Shown here piece after piece: positions 24,351-37,029 of a stretch of 64,000 bases of DNA; the first letter of the stretch is position 1; every line of letters begins with the position of its first letter. Position numbers and translations under genes: made by a program. The stretch is from Hydractinia symbiolongicarpus (Eukaryota > Cnidaria > Hydrozoa > Anthoathecata > Hydractiniidae), in NCBI RefSeq assembly GCF_029227915.1, contig NC_079882.1, forward strand, positions 30,806,001 to 30,870,000, read 5' to 3'. The notes below the pieces were generated by a model. That model was not told the origin of the DNA and did no database searches. It saw nothing but the letters and a program-made list of their open reading frames with translations.

Positions 24351-27300
24351 ATCAGCTCCCTTAAGTCCCACAGTCAATCGTTTCACTGTTAAATGCGATG
24401 CAATCTAGTAATATCAGAAATATATCGCTAAATACATGTTGGTACGGATATGTGACGCAACCGTTGTAGCTCAAACAGACTGTTAACGTTAGAAAGTCAA
24501 TGAAATGTAGTTTTTGAAACTGTCTCTATTTCTTTATAGCGCGCTAACGTCTAGGATTGGTCCCACAGTAAAAAATGGCTTATTTATCTACATTTTTTAA
24601 TAAAGCGCTACCACAGCGCCCAGTGGAAACGCTCTGTTCCAGCAATCATTTCAAATTAAGAAGAACGTTTTTTCTTGGAGTCCAGTTGTCTTATTGATCA
24701 TATTTCTAGGGTTAAATTCCAAAATCATTTCAATTGAATCCCACAGTTAATCGTTTCATTGTTAAAATCGATGCAACCTGGTAATATTAAAAACACATCG
24801 CTAAATACATGTTGGCACGAATATGTGACGCAACCGTGGTAACTCAAACAGACTGTTAACGTTAGAAAGTCAATGAAATGTAGTTTTTGAAACTGTCTCT
24901 ATTTCTTTATAGCGCGCTAACGTCTAGGATTGGTCCCACAGTAAAAAATGGCTTATTTATCTACATTTTTTAATAAAGCGCTACCACAGCGCCCAGTGAA
25001 AATGCTCTGTTCCAGCAATCATTTCAAATTAAGAAGAACGTTTTTTCTTGGAGTCCAGTTGTCTTATTGATCATATTTCTAGGGTCAAAGTCCAAAAACA
25101 CTTCAATTAAATCCCACAGTGAATCGTTTCATTGTTATATTCGATGCAACCTAGTAGAGTCAGAAAAATAACGCTAAATACATGTTGGTACGAATATGTG
25201 ACGCAACAGTTGTAACTCAAACCGACCGATACCGTTAGAAAGTCAATGAAATGTAATTTTTGAAACTTTCTCTATTTCTTCAGCGTGTGCTATCGTCTAG
25301 GATTGGTCCCACAGTACAAAATGATTTATTTATCTAAATTTTTAATGAAGCGCTAGCGCAGCGCCCAGTGCAATTGCTGAATTCCAGCAATCGTGTCAAA
25401 TTAAGGAGAATGTTATTTCTTGGAGTCCAATTGTCTCATTCATCACATTAATAATGTCAAAGTCCAAAATCAGTTTAATTAAATCGCAGAGTCAATCGTT
25501 TCACTGTTAAAAGCGATGCAACCTCGTAATATCTGAAACATATCGCTAAATACATTCTGGTACGAATATGTGACGCAACCGTTGTAACTCAAACGGGGTG
25601 ATACCGTTACAAAGTCAATGAAATTTAGTTTTGGAAAATGTGTCTATTTCTTCAGCGCGAGCTAACGGCTAGAATTGGTCCCACAGTAAAAAATGACTTA
25701 CTTATCTAAATTTTTAAAAGAAGCGCTACCACAGCGCCCAGTGAAATCGCTGAGTTCCAGCAATCGTGTCAAATTAAGGAGAATGTTATTTCTTGGAGTC
25801 CAATTGTCTCATTCATCACATTAATAATGTCAAAGTCCAAAATCAGTTTAATTAAATCGCAGAGTCAATCGTTTCACTGTTAAAAGCGATGCAACCTCGT
25901 AATATCTGAAACATATCGCTAAATACATTCTGGTACGAATATGTGACGCAACCGTTGTACTTCAAGCGGACGGATACCGTTAGAAACTCAATGAAATGTA
26001 GTTTTTAAAACTGTTTCTATTTCTTCAGGGCTCGCTAAGGTCTAAGATTGGTCCCAGAGTAAAAAATGGCTTATTTATCTACATTTTTTAATAAAGCGCT
26101 ATCACAGCGCACAGTGGAAATGCTCTGTTCCAGGAATCACTTTAAATTAAGAAGAATGTTATTTCTTGGAGTCCAATTGTCTCATTTATCACATTTATAA
26201 GTTCAAAGTCCAAAATCAGTTCCGTTAAGTCCCACAGTCAATCGTTTCACTGTTAAATGCGATGCAATCTAGTAACATCAGAAATATATCGCTAAATACA
26301 TGTTGGTACGGATATGTGACGCAACCGTTGTAGCTCAAACAGACTGTTAACGTTAGAGAGTCAATGAAATGTAGTTTTTGAAACTGTCTCTATTTCTTTA
26401 GAGCGCGCTAGCGTCTAGGATTGGTCCCACAGTAAAAAATGGCTTATTTATCTACATTTTTTAATAAAGCGCTACCACAGCGCCCAGTCGAAATGCTCTG
26501 TTCCAGCAATCATTTCAAATTAAGAAGAACGTTTTTTCTTGGAGTCCAGTTGTCTTATTGATCATATTTCTAGGTTCAAATTCCAAAATCATTTCAATTA
26601 AATCCCACAGTTAATCGTTTCATTGTTAAAATCGATGCAACCTGGTAATATTAGAAACACATCGCTAAATACATGTTGGTACGAATATGTGAAGCAACAG
26701 TTGTAACTCAAACCGACCGATACCGTTAGAAAGTCAATGAAATGTAATTTTTGAAACTGTCTCTATTTCTTCAGCGTGTGCTATCGTCTAGGATTGGTCC
26801 CACAGTACAAAATGACTTATTTATCTAAATTTTTAATGAAGCGCTAGCGCAGCGCCCAGTGCAATCGCTGAATTCCAGCAATCGTGTCAAATTAAGGAGA
26901 ATGTTATTTCTTGGAGTCCAATTGTCTCATTCATCACATTAATAATGTCAAACTCCAAAATCAGTTCAATTAAGTCCCAGAGTCAATCGTTCCACTGCTA
27001 AAAGCGATGCAACCTGGTAATATCTGAAACATATCGCTAAATACATGTTGGTACGAATATGTGAAGCAACTGTTGTACTTCAAGCGGACGGATACCGTTA
27101 GAAACTCAATGAAATAAAGTTTTTAAAACTGTTTCTATTTCTTCAGGGCTCGCTAAGGTCTAAGATTGGTCCCAGAGTAAAAAATGGCTTATTTATCTAC
27201 ATTTTTTAATAAAGCGCTATCACAGCGCACAGTGGAAATGCTCTGTTCCAGCAATCACTTTAAATTAAGAAGAACGTTTTTTCTTGGAGTCCAGTTGTCT

Positions 27301-29042
27301 TATTGAACATATTTCTAGGGTCAAAGTCCAAAATCATTACAATTAAGTCCCACAATCAATCGTTTCATTGTTAAAAGCGATGCAACCTGGTAATATCTGA
27401 AACATATCGCTAAATACATGTTGGTACGAATATGTGAAGCAACTGTTGTACTTCAAGCGGACGGATACCGTTAGAAACTCAATGAAATAAAGTTTTTAAA
27501 ACTGTTTCTGTTTCTTCAGGGCTCGCTAAGGTCTAAGATTGGTCCCAGAGTAAAAAATGGCTTATTTATCTACATTTTTTAATAAAGCGCTACCGCAGCG
27601 CCCAGTGTAATCGCTGAATTCCAGCAATCGTGTCAAATTACGGAGAATGTTATTTCTTGGAGACCAATTGTCTCATTCATCACATTTATAATGTCAAAGT
27701 CCAAAATCATTTCAATTATATCCCACAGTTAATCGTTTCATTGTTAAAATCGATGCAACCTGGTAATATTAAAAACACATCGCTAAATACATGTTGGCAC
27801 GAATATGTGACGCAACCGTGGTAACTCAAACGGACGGATACCGTTACAAAGTCAATGAAATTTAGTTTTTGAAAATGTCTCTATTTCTTCAGCGCGAGCT
27901 AACGGCTGGGATTGGTCCCACAGTAAAAAATGACTTATTTATCTACATTTTTTAACAAAGCGCTATCACAGCGCCCAGTGTAATCGTAGAGTTCAAGCAA
28001 TCATGTCAAATTAAGAAGAATGTTATTTCTTGGAGTCCAATTGTCTCATTTATCACATTTATAAGTTCAAAGTCCAAAATCAGTTCCCTTAAGTTCCACA
28101 GTCAATCGTTTCACTGTTAAATGCGATGCAATCTAGTAATATCAGAAATATATCGCTAAATACATGTTGGTACGGATATGTGACGCAACCGTTGTAGCTC
28201 AAACAGACTGTTAACGTTAGAAAGTCAGTGAAATGTAGTTTTTGAAACTGTCTCTATTTCTTTATAGCGCGCTAACGTCTAGGATTGGTCCCACAGTAAA
28301 AAATGGCTTATTTATCTACATTTTTTAATAAAGCCCTACCACAGCGCCCAGTGGAATGCTCTGTTCCAGCAATCATTTCAAATTAAGAAGAACGTTTTTT
28401 CTTGGAGTCCAGTTGTCTTATTGATCATATTTCTAGGGTCAAAGTCCAAAATCACTTCAATTAAGTCCCACAGTGAATCGTTTCATTGTTATATTCGATG
28501 CAACCTAGTAGAGTCAGAAAAATAACGCTAAATACATGTTGGTACGAATATGTGACGTAACAGTTGTATCTCAAACCGACCGATACCGTTAGAAAGTCAA
28601 TGAAATGTAATTTTTGAAACTGTCTCTATTTCTTCAGCGTGTGCTATCGTCTAGGATTGGTCCCACAGTAAAAAATGACTTACTTATCTAAATTTTTAAA
28701 TGAAGCGCTACCACAGCGCCCAGTGTAATCGCTGAGTTCCAGCAAACATGTCAGATAAAGAAGAACGTTTTTTCTGGGAGTCCAGTTGTCTTATTGATCA
28801 CATTTATATTGTCAAAGTCCAAAATCAGTTCAATTAAGTCCCACAGTCAATCGTTTTATTGTTAAAAGCGATGCAACCTGGTAATATCAGAAACATATCG
28901 CTAAATATATGTTGGTACGAATATGTGAAGCAACCGTTGTACTTCAAGCGGACGGATACCGTTAGAAACGCAATGAAATGTAGTTTTTGAAACTGTCTCT
29001 ATATTTTCAGCGCGTGCTAACCGCTAGTAATGGTCCCACAGC
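24351..29042. repeat. Block F, mosaic monomers with local duplications
   Basis: Monomers start at 24570, 24943, 25316, 25688, 26061, 26434, 26807, 27179, 27552, 27925, 28298 and 28670. No long HOR is evident, but one-monomer duplications are. The CACATTAATAATG and AAATCGCAGAG marks recur 373 bp apart (25440s and 25810s). GAAATAAAGTTTTTAAAAC with CTAAGATTGG recurs 373 bp apart (27110s and 27485s). CTAAGATTGGTCCCAGAG at 26043 and 27161 is 1,118 bp apart. Several monomers join the left half of one subfamily to the right half of another, for example 27552-27924. Confidence 0.85.
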
Positions 29043-29333
29043 ACAAAATGACTTATTTATCAAACTTTTTAATGAAGCGCTACCGCAGCGCCCTGTGTAA
29101 TCACTGATTTCAAAATCAGTTCAATAAAGTCCAAGAGTCAATCATTCCACTTTTAAAAGCGATGCAACCTGATAATATCTGAAACGTATCGCTAAATAAA
29201 TGCTGGTACGAATATGTGAAGCAACCGTTGTGCTTCAAGCGGACGGATACTGTTAGAAACTCCATGAAATGTAGTTTTTGAAACTGTCTCTGTATCTTCA
29301 GCGCGTGCTAACGGCTAGGATTGTTCCCACATT
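29043..29333. repeat. Deleted monomer, 291 bp
   Basis: About 81 bp are missing compared with neighbours. TAATCACTGATTTC runs directly into AAAATCAGTTC, so the whole central module is gone. Both deletion ends lie near TCA-containing AT-rich sequence. The flanking dyad, CCGTT and junction elements are kept. This deletion form appears once in the window and was not amplified. Confidence 0.85.
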
Positions 29334-32314
29334 ACAAAATGACTTATTTAACTACATATTTAATGAAGCGCTACCGCAGCGCCCAGTGTAATTGCTGAAT
29401 TCCAGCAATCGTGTCAAATTAAGGAGAATGTTATTTCTTGGAGTCCAATTGTCTCATTCATCACATTCATAATGTCAACCTCCAAAATCAGTTCAATTAA
29501 GTCCCAGAGTCAATCGTTCCACTGCTAAAAGCGATGCAAGCTTGTAATATCTGAAACATATCGCTAAATACATGTTGGTACGAATATGTGAAGCAACCGT
29601 TGAACTTCAAGCGGACGGATACCGTTAGAAACTCAATGAAATGTTATTTTTTGAAACTGTCTCTATATCTTCAGCGCGTGCTAACGGCTAAGATTCGTCC
29701 CGCAGTAAAAAATGACTTATTTATCTAAATTTTTAATGAAGCGCTACCGCAGCGCCCAGTGTAATCGCTGAATTCCATCAATCGTGATAAATTAAGGAGA
29801 ATGTTATTTCCTGGTGTCCAATTGTCTCATTCATCACATTTATAATGTCAAAGTCAAAAATCAGTTCAATTAAGTCCCAGAATCAATCGTTTCACTGTTA
29901 AAAGCGATGCAACCTGGTAATATCTGAAACATATCGCTAAATACATGTTCGTACGAATATGTGAAGCAACCGTTGTACTTCAAGCGGACGGATACCGTTA
30001 GAAACTCAATGAAATGTAGTTTTTGAAACTGTCTCTATATCTTCAGCGCGTGCTAACGGCTAGGATTAGTCCCACAGTAAAAAATGGCTTATTCATCTAC
30101 ATTTTTTAATAAAGCGCTGCCAAAGCGCCCAGTGGAAATGCTCTGTTCCAGCAATCGTGTCAAATTAAGGAGAATGTTTTTTCTTGGAGTCCAATTGTCT
30201 TATTTATCACATTCATAATGTCAAACTCCAAAATCAGTTCAATTAAGTCCCAGAGTCAATCGTTCCACTGCTAAAAGCGATGCAACCTAGTAGAGCCAGA
30301 ATAATAACGCTAAATACATGTTGGTACGAATATGTGACGCAACCGTTGTAACTCAAACGGAGTGATGCCGTTACAAAGTCAATGAAATGTAGTTTTTAAA
30401 ACTGTCTCTATTTCTTCAGGGCTCGTTAAGGTCTAGGATTTGTCCCACAGTAAAAAATGACTTATTTATCTACATTTTTTAATAAAGCGCTACCAAAGCG
30501 CCCAGTGGAAATGCTCTGTTCCAGCAATCATTTCAAATTAAGAAGAACGTTTTTTCTTGGAGTCCAGTTGTCTTATTGATCATATTTCTAAGGTTAAAGT
30601 CCAAAATCATTACAATTAAGTCCCACACTCAATCGTTTCATTGTTAAAAGCAATGCAACCTGGTAATATCTGAAACATGTCGCTAAATACATGTTGGTAC
30701 GAATATGTGAAGCAACCGTTGTACTTCAAGCGGACGGATACCGTTAGAAACTCAATGAAATGTAGTTTTTGAAACTGTCTCTATATCTTCAGCGCGTTCT
30801 AACGGCTAGGATTGGTCCCACATTACAAAATGACAAATTTAACTAAATTTTTAATGAAGCGCTACCGCAGCGCCCAGTGTAATCGCTGAATTCCAGCAAT
30901 CGTGTCAAATTAAGGAGAATGTTATTTCTTGGAGTCCAATTGTCTCATTCATCACATTCATAATGTCAAACTCCAAAATCAGTTCAATTAAGTCCCAGAG
31001 TCAATCGTTCCACTGCTAAAAGCGATGCAACCTGGTAATATCTGAAACATATCGCTAAATACATGTTCGTACGAATATGTGAAGCAACCGTTGTACTTCA
31101 AGCGGACGGATACCGTTAGAAACTCAATGAAATGTAGTTTTTGAAACTGTCTCTATATCTTCAGCGCGTGCTAACGGCTAGGATTAGTCCCACAGTAAAA
31201 AATGGCTTATTTATCTACATTTTTTAATAAAGCGCTGCCAAAGCGCCCAGTGGAAATGCTCTGTTCCAGCAATCGTGTCAAATTAAGGAGAATGTTTTTT
31301 CTTGGAGTCCAATTGTCTTATTTATCACATTCATAATGTCAAACTCCAAAATCAGTTCAATTAAGTCCCAGAGTCAATCGTTCCACTGCTAAAAGCGATG
31401 CAACCTAGTAGAGCCAGAATAATAACGCTAAATACATGTTGGTACGAATATGTGACGCAACCGTTGTAACTCAAACGGAGTGATGCCGTTACAAAGTCAA
31501 TGAAATGTAGTTTTTAAAACTGTCTCTATTTCTTCAGGGCTCGTTAAGGTCTAGGATTTGTCCCACAGTAAAAAATGACTTATTTATCTACATTTTTTAA
31601 TAAAGCGCTACCAAAGCGCCCAGTGGAAATGCTCTGTTCCAGCAATCATTTCAAATTAAGAAGAACGTTTTTTCTTGGAGTCCAGTTGTCTTATTGATCA
31701 TATTTCTAAGGTTAAAGTCCAAAATCATTACAATTAAGTCCCACACTCAATCGTTTCATTGTTAAAAGCAATGCAACCTGGTAATATCTGAAACATGTCG
31801 CTAAATACATGTTGGTACGAATATGTGAAGCAACCGTTGTACTTCAAGCGGACGGATACCGTTAGAAACTCAATGAAATGTAGTTTTTGAAACTGTCTCT
31901 ATATCTTCAGCGCGTTCTAACGGCTAGGATTGGTCCCACATTACAAAATGACAAATTTAACTAAATTTTTAATGAAGCGCTACCGCAGCGCCCAGTGTAA
32001 TCGCTGAATTCCAGCAATCGTGTCAAATTAAGGAGAATGTTATTTCTTGGAGTCCAATTGTCTCATTCATCACATTCATAATGTCAAACTCCAAAATCAG
32101 TTCAATTAAGTCCCAGAGTCAATCGTTCCACTGCTAAAAGCGATGCAACCTGGTAATATCTGAAACATATCGCAAAATACATGTTGGTACGAATATGTGA
32201 CGCAACACTTGGAACTCCAGCGGAGTGATACCGTTACAAAGTCAATGAAATTTAGTTTTTGAAAATGTTTCTATTTCTTCAGCGCGAGCTTACGGCTAGG
32301 ATTGGTCCCACAGT
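29334..32314. repeat. Block G, 3-mer HOR of 1,118 bp
   Basis: Monomers start at 29334, 29707, 30079, 30452, 30825, 31197, 31570 and 31943. Anchors 30062, 31180 and 32298 are 1,118 bp apart. From about 29900 to 31040 and 31040 to about 32160 the copies look nearly identical, sharing ATGTTCGTACG (29945 and 31063), CGCTGCCAAAGCGCC, AGAGCCAGAATAATAACG and the odd start TGACAAATTTAACTAAA. The near-identity implies a recent tandem duplication, or a recent conversion. Confidence 0.9.
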
Positions 32315-32426
32315 AAAAAATGGCTTATTTATCTACATTTTTTAATAAAGCGCTACCGCAGCGCCCAGTGTGAATGCTCTGTTCCTGCAATCAATTCAAA
32401 TTAAGAAGAACGTTTATTCTGGGAGT

Positions 32427-32478
32427 CCCTAGAAATATGATCAATAAGACAACTGTCTTATTGATCATATTTCTAGGG
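32427..32478. other. Foldback insert, 25 bp perfect arms, copy 1
   Basis: Arms at 32427-32451 and 32454-32478 are exact reverse complements, separated by the two bases AC. The left arm begins CCCTAGAAATATGATC and the right arm ends GATCATATTTCTAGGG. Only the right arm is native: other monomers read GAGTCCAGTTGTCTTATTG here. The left arm is an inverted copy of the right that replaces three bases, a net gain of 22. This accounts for the 395 bp host monomer (32315-32709). It could extrude as a 25 bp stem. Confidence 0.95.
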
Positions 32479-33082
32479 TCAATGTCCAAAGTCACTTCAA
32501 TTAAGTCTCACAGTCAATCGTTTCATTGTTAAAAGCGATGCAACCTAGTAGAGTCAGAAAAATAACACTAAATACATGTTGGTACGAATATGTCACGCAA
32601 CAGTTGTAACTCAAACGGAGTGATACCGTTACAAAGTCAATGAAATTTAGTTTTTGAAAATGTCTCTATTTCTTTAGCGCAAACTAACGGCTAGGATTTG
32701 TCCCACAGTAAAAAATGACTTATTTATCTAAATTTTTAAATGAAGCGCTACCACAGCGCCCAGTGTAATCTCTGAGTTCCAGCAACCATGTCAGGTTAAG
32801 AAGATTGTTATTTCTTGGAGTCCAATTGGCTCATTTATCACATTTATATGTTCAAAGTTCAAAATCAGTTTAATTAAGTCCAACACTCAATCGTTTTACT
32901 GTTAAAAGCGATGAAACCTGGTAATATCAGAAACATATCGCTAAGTACATGTTGGTACGGATATGTGACGCAACCGTTGTAGCTCAAACAGACTGATAAC
33001 GTTAGAAAGTCAATGAAATGTAGTTTTTGAAACCGTGTCTATTTCTTCAGAGCGCGCTAAAGTCTAGGATTGGTCCCACATT

Positions 33083-33287
33083 AAAAAATGACTTATTTAT
33101 CTACATTTTTTAATAAAGCAACCTGGTAATATCAGAAACATATCGCTAAGTACATGTTGGTACGGATATTTGACGCAACCGTTGTAGCTCAAATTGACTG
33201 ATAACGTTAGAAAGTCAATGAAATGTAGTTTTTGAAACCGTCTCTATTTCTTCAGAGCGCGCTAACGTCTAGGATTGTTCCCACAGT
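33083..33287. repeat. Half-size monomer, 205 bp, AAGCAACCTGG type
   Basis: TTTTTAATAAAGC joins directly to AACCTGGTAATATC. About 168 bp are gone, from the small hairpin through the central module to GCGATGC. In full monomers the two ends lie beside AAAGCG motifs about 163 bp apart, which probably guided the deletion. The GTAC dyad and the junction element remain. Confidence 0.93.
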
Positions 33288-33638
33288 AAAAAATGACTTA
33301 TTTATCTACATTTTTTAAATGGAAATGCTCTGTTCCAGCAATCATTTCAAATTAAGAAGAAGGTTTTTTCTTGGAGTCCAGATGTCTTATTGATCACATT
33401 TCTAGGGTCAAAGTTCAAAATCATTACAATTAAGTCCCACAGTCAATCGTTTCATTGTTAAAAGCAATGCAACCTGGTAATATCTGAAACATGTCGCTAA
33501 ATACATGTTGGTACGAATATGTGAAGCAACCGTTGTACTTCAAGCGGACGGATACCGTTAGAAACTCAATGAAATGTAGTTTTTGAAACTGTCTCTATAT
33601 CTTCAGCGCGTGCTAACGGCTAGGATTGGTCCCACATT
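33288..33638. repeat. 351 bp monomer lacking the small hairpin (first of 24)
   Basis: ACATTTTTTAA is followed directly by the TGGAAATGCTC stretch; the 22 bases holding AATAAAGCGCT and AGCGCCCA are missing, so the GCGCT/AGCGC hairpin is cleanly removed. Units of this form start at 33288, 34985, 36515, 38045, 39164, 40464, 42678, 43402, 44126, 44850, 45985, 47104, 48404, 50618, 51342, 52066, 52790, 54260, 55365, 57998, 59133, 60252, 61553 and 62672. None occurs left of 33 kb. Confidence 0.92.
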
Positions 33639-34122
33639 ACAAAATGACAAATTTAACTAAATTTTTAATGAAGCGCTACCGCAGCGCCCAGTGTAATCGC
33701 TGAATTCCAGCAATCGTGTCAAATTAGGGAGAATGTTATTTCTTGGAGTCCAATTGTCTCATTCATCACATTCATAATGTCAAACTCCAAAATCAGTTCA
33801 ATTAAGTCCCAGAGTCAATCGTTCCACTGCTAAAAGCGATGCAACCTGGTAATATCTGAAACATATCGCTAAATACATGTTGGTACGAATATGTGACGCA
33901 ACACTTGGAACTCCAGCGGAGTGATACCGTTACAAAGTCATTGAAATTTAGTTTTTGAAAATGTTTCTATTTTTTCAGCGCGAGCTTACGGCTAGGATTG
34001 GTCCCACAGTAAAAAATGGCTTATTTATCTACATTTTTTAATAAAGCGCTTCCGGAGCGCCCAGTGTGAATGCTCTGTTCCTGCAATCAATTCAAATTAA
34101 GAAGAACGTTTATTCTGGGAGT

Positions 34123-34174
34123 CCCTAGAAATATGATCAATAAGACAACTGTCTTATTGATCATATTTCTAGGG
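34123..34174. other. Foldback insert, copy 2
   Basis: Same structure, 112 bases into the host monomer 34011-34405. The right flank reads TCAAAGTCC here, as in ordinary monomers, whereas most other copies read TCAATGTCC; this copy may be nearest the ancestral state. Confidence 0.94.
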
Positions 34175-34778
34175 TCAAAGTCCAAAATCATTTCAATTAA
34201 GTCTCACAGTCAATCGTTTCATTGTTAAATGCGATGCAACCTAGTAGAGTCAGAAAAATAACACTAAATACATGTTGGTACGAATATGTGACGCAACAGT
34301 TGTAACTCAATCGGAGTGATACCGTTACAAAGTCAATGAAATTTAGTTTTTGAAAATGTCTCTATTTCTTTAGCGCGAACTAACTGCTAGGATTGGTCCC
34401 ACAGTAAAAAATGACTTATTTATCTACATTTTTTATTAAAGCGCCATCACAGCGCCCAGTGTAATCGCCGAGTTCCAGCAACCATGTCAGATTAAGAAGA
34501 ATGTTATTTCTTGGATTCCAATTGGCTCATTTATCACATTTATAAGTTCAAAGTTCAAAATCAGTTCAATTAAGTCCCACACTCAATCGTTTTACTGTTA
34601 AAAGCGATGAAACCTGGTAATATCAGAAACATATCGCTAAGTACATGTTGGTACGGATATGTGACGCAACCGTTGTAGCTCAAACAGACTGATAACGTTA
34701 GAAAGTCAATGAAATGTAGTTTTTGAAACCGTCTCTATTTCTTCAGAGCGCGCTAAAGTCTAGGATTGGTCCCACATT

Positions 34779-34984
34779 AAAAAAAAGACTTATTTATCTA
34801 CATTTTTTAATAAAGCGACCTGGTAATATCAGAAACATGTCGCTAAGAACATGTTGGTACGGATATTTGACGCAACCGTTGTAGCTCAAACTGACTGATA
34901 ACGTTAGAAAGTCAATGAAATGTAGTTTTTGAAACCGTGTCTATTTCTTCAGAGCGCGCTAACGTCTAGGATTGTTCCCACAGT
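34779..34984. repeat. Half-size monomer, 206 bp, AAGCGACCTGG type
   Basis: A second deletion form: AATAAAGCG joins ACCTGG, and the unit starts with a longer A-run and AAAGACTTATT. Further marks are GCTAAGAACATG and GGATATTTGACGC. Whether it arose independently or by drift from the 205 bp type is unclear. Confidence 0.92.
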
Positions 34985-35447
34985 AAAAAATGACTTATTT
35001 ATCTACATTTTTTAAGTGGAAATGCTCTGTTCCAGCAATCATTTCAAATTAAGAAGAAGGTTTTTTCTTGGAGTCCAGATGTCTTATTGATCACATTTTT
35101 AGGGTCAAAGTCCAAAATCATTACAATTAAGTCCCACAGTCAATCGTTTCATTGTTAAAAGCAATGCAACCTGGTAATATCTGAAACATGTCGCTAAATA
35201 CATGTTGGTACGAATATGTGACGCAACACTTGGAACTCCAGCGGAGTGATACCGTTACAAAGTCAATGAAATTTAGTTTTTGAAAATGTTTCTATTTCTT
35301 CAGCGCGAGCTTACGGCTAGGATTGGTCCCACAGTAAAAAATGGCTTATTTATCTACATTTTTTAATAAAGCGCTACCGCAGCGCCCAGTGTGAATGCTC
35401 TGTTCCTGCAATCAATTCAAATTAAGAAGAACGTTTATTCTGGGAGT

Positions 35448-35499
35448 CCCTAGAAATATGATCAATAAGACAACTGTCTTATTGATCATATTTCTAGGG
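35448..35499. other. Foldback insert, copy 3
   Basis: Perfect arms in host monomer 35336-35730, the first unit of the 1,530 bp HOR. Downstream mark AAAATCACATC. Confidence 0.94.
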
Positions 35500-36103
35500 T
35501 CAATGTCCAAAATCACATCAATTAAGTCTCACAGTCAATCGTTTCATTGTTAAAAGCGATGCAACCTAGTAGAGTCAGAAAAATAACACTAAATACATGT
35601 TGGTACGAATATGTCACGCAACAGTTGTAACTCAAACGGAGTGATACCGTTACAAAGTCAATGAAATTTAGTTTTTGAAAATGTCTCTATTTCTTTAGCG
35701 CAAACTAACGGCTAGGATTTGTCCCACAGTAAAAAATGACTTATTTATCTAAATTTTTAAATGAAGCGCTACCACAGCGCCCAGTGTAATCTCTGAGTTC
35801 CAGCAACCATGTCAGGTTAAGAAGATTGTTATTTCTTGGAGTCCAATTGGCTCATTTATCACATTTATATGTTCAAAGTTCAAAATCAGTTTAATTAAGT
35901 CCAACACTCAATCGTTTTACTGTTAAAAGCCATGAAACCTGGTAATATCAGAAACATATCGCTAAGTACATGTTGGTACGGATATGTGACGCAACCGTTG
36001 TAGCTCAAACAGACTGATAACGTTAGAAAGTCAATGAAATGTAGTTTTTGAAACCGTGTCTATTTCTTCAGAGCGCGCTAAAGTCTAGGATTGGTCCCAC
36101 ATT

Positions 36104-36514
36104 AAAAAATGACTTATTTATCTACATTTTTTAATAAAGCAACCTGGTAATATCAGAAACATATCGCTAAGTACATGTTGGTACGGATATGTGACGCAAC
36201 CGTTGTAGCTCAAACAGACTGATAACGTTAGAAAGTCAATGAAATGTAGTTTTTGAAACCGTCTCTATTTCTTCAGAGCGCGCTAAAGTCTAGGATTGGT
36301 CCCACATTAAAAAAAAGACTTATTTATCTACATTTTTTAATAAAGCGACCTGGTAATATCAGAAACATGTCGCTAAGAACATGTTGGTACGGATATTTGA
36401 CGCAACCGTTGTAGCTCAAACTGACTGATAACGTTAGAAAGTCAATGAAATGTAGTTTTTGAAACCGTCTCTATTTCTTCAGAGCGCGCTAACGTCTAGG
36501 ATTGTTACCACAGT
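36104..36514. repeat. Tandem pair of half-size monomers (205 + 206 bp)
   Basis: 36104-36308 is the AACCTGG type and 36309-36514 the GACCTGG type. Together they span 411 bp, slightly more than one full monomer. Confidence 0.93.
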
Positions 36515-36977
36515 AAAAAATGACTTATTTATCTACATTTTTTAAGTGGAAATGCTCTGTTCCAGCAATCATTTCAAATTAAGAAGAAGGTTTTTTCTTG
36601 GAGTCCAGATGTCTTATTGATCACATTTTTAGGGTCAAAGTCCAAAATCATTACAATTAAGTCCCACAGTCAATCGTTTCATTGTTAAAAGCAATGCAAC
36701 CTGGTAATATCTGAAACATGTCGCTAAATACATGTTGGTACGAATATGTGACGCAACACTTGGAACTCCAGCGGAGTGATACCGTTACAAAGTCAATGAA
36801 ATTTAGTTTTTGAAAATGTTTCTATTTCTTCAGCGCGAGCTTACGGCTAGGATTGGTCCCACAGTAAAAAATGGCTTATTTATCTACATTTTTTAATAAA
36901 GCGCTACCGCAGCGCCCAGTGTGAATGCTCTGTTCCTGCAATCAATTCAAATTAAGAAGAACGTTTATTCTGGGAGT

Positions 36978-37029
36978 CCCTAGAAATATGATCAATAAGA
37001 CAACTGTCTTAATGATCATATTTCTAGGG
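36978..37029. other. Foldback insert, copy 4 (one arm mismatch)
   Basis: The right arm reads CTTAATGATC instead of CTTATTGATC, giving one mismatch in the 25 bp stem. This is the only imperfect copy of the ten. Host monomer 36866-37260. Confidence 0.94.

Larger units (their letters stand above)
32315..34010. repeat. Block H, first foldback-bearing HOR (1,696 bp)
   Basis: Units start at 32315 (395 bp), 32710 (373), 33083 (205), 33288 (351) and 33639 (372). This is the first appearance from the left of three new monomer forms: the 395 bp monomer with an inverted insert, the half-size 205 bp unit, and the 351 bp unit lacking the small hairpin. The last monomer (TGACAAATTTAACTAAA start) ties the unit to block G. 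Confidence 0.9.
34011..35335. repeat. Block H, second HOR variant (1,325 bp)
   Basis: Units start at 34011 (395), 34406 (373), 34779 (206) and 34985 (351). It contains only one half-size unit, the GCGACCTGG type. The 34406 monomer starts with the TTTTTATTAAAGCGCCATCAC variant also found in the 724 bp dimers further right. Confidence 0.88.

Noticed and set aside
27070-27095. CENP-B box candidate at ACTTCAAGCGGACGG
   Set aside because: The core TTCGnnnnAnnCGGG is not met: TTCA replaces TTCG and the CGGG is missing.
27630-27824. Open frame of 64 codons in a hybrid monomer
   Set aside because: It starts in a different phase from the others and depends on a single-base change (AAATTACGGAG). No other monomer keeps it.
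32427-32478. Foldback as a rho-independent terminator or transposon inverted repeat
   Set aside because: The stem is AT-rich with no T-run after it, and there is no target-site duplication or element between the arms; the loop is only two bases. It is an inverted copy of the native monomer.
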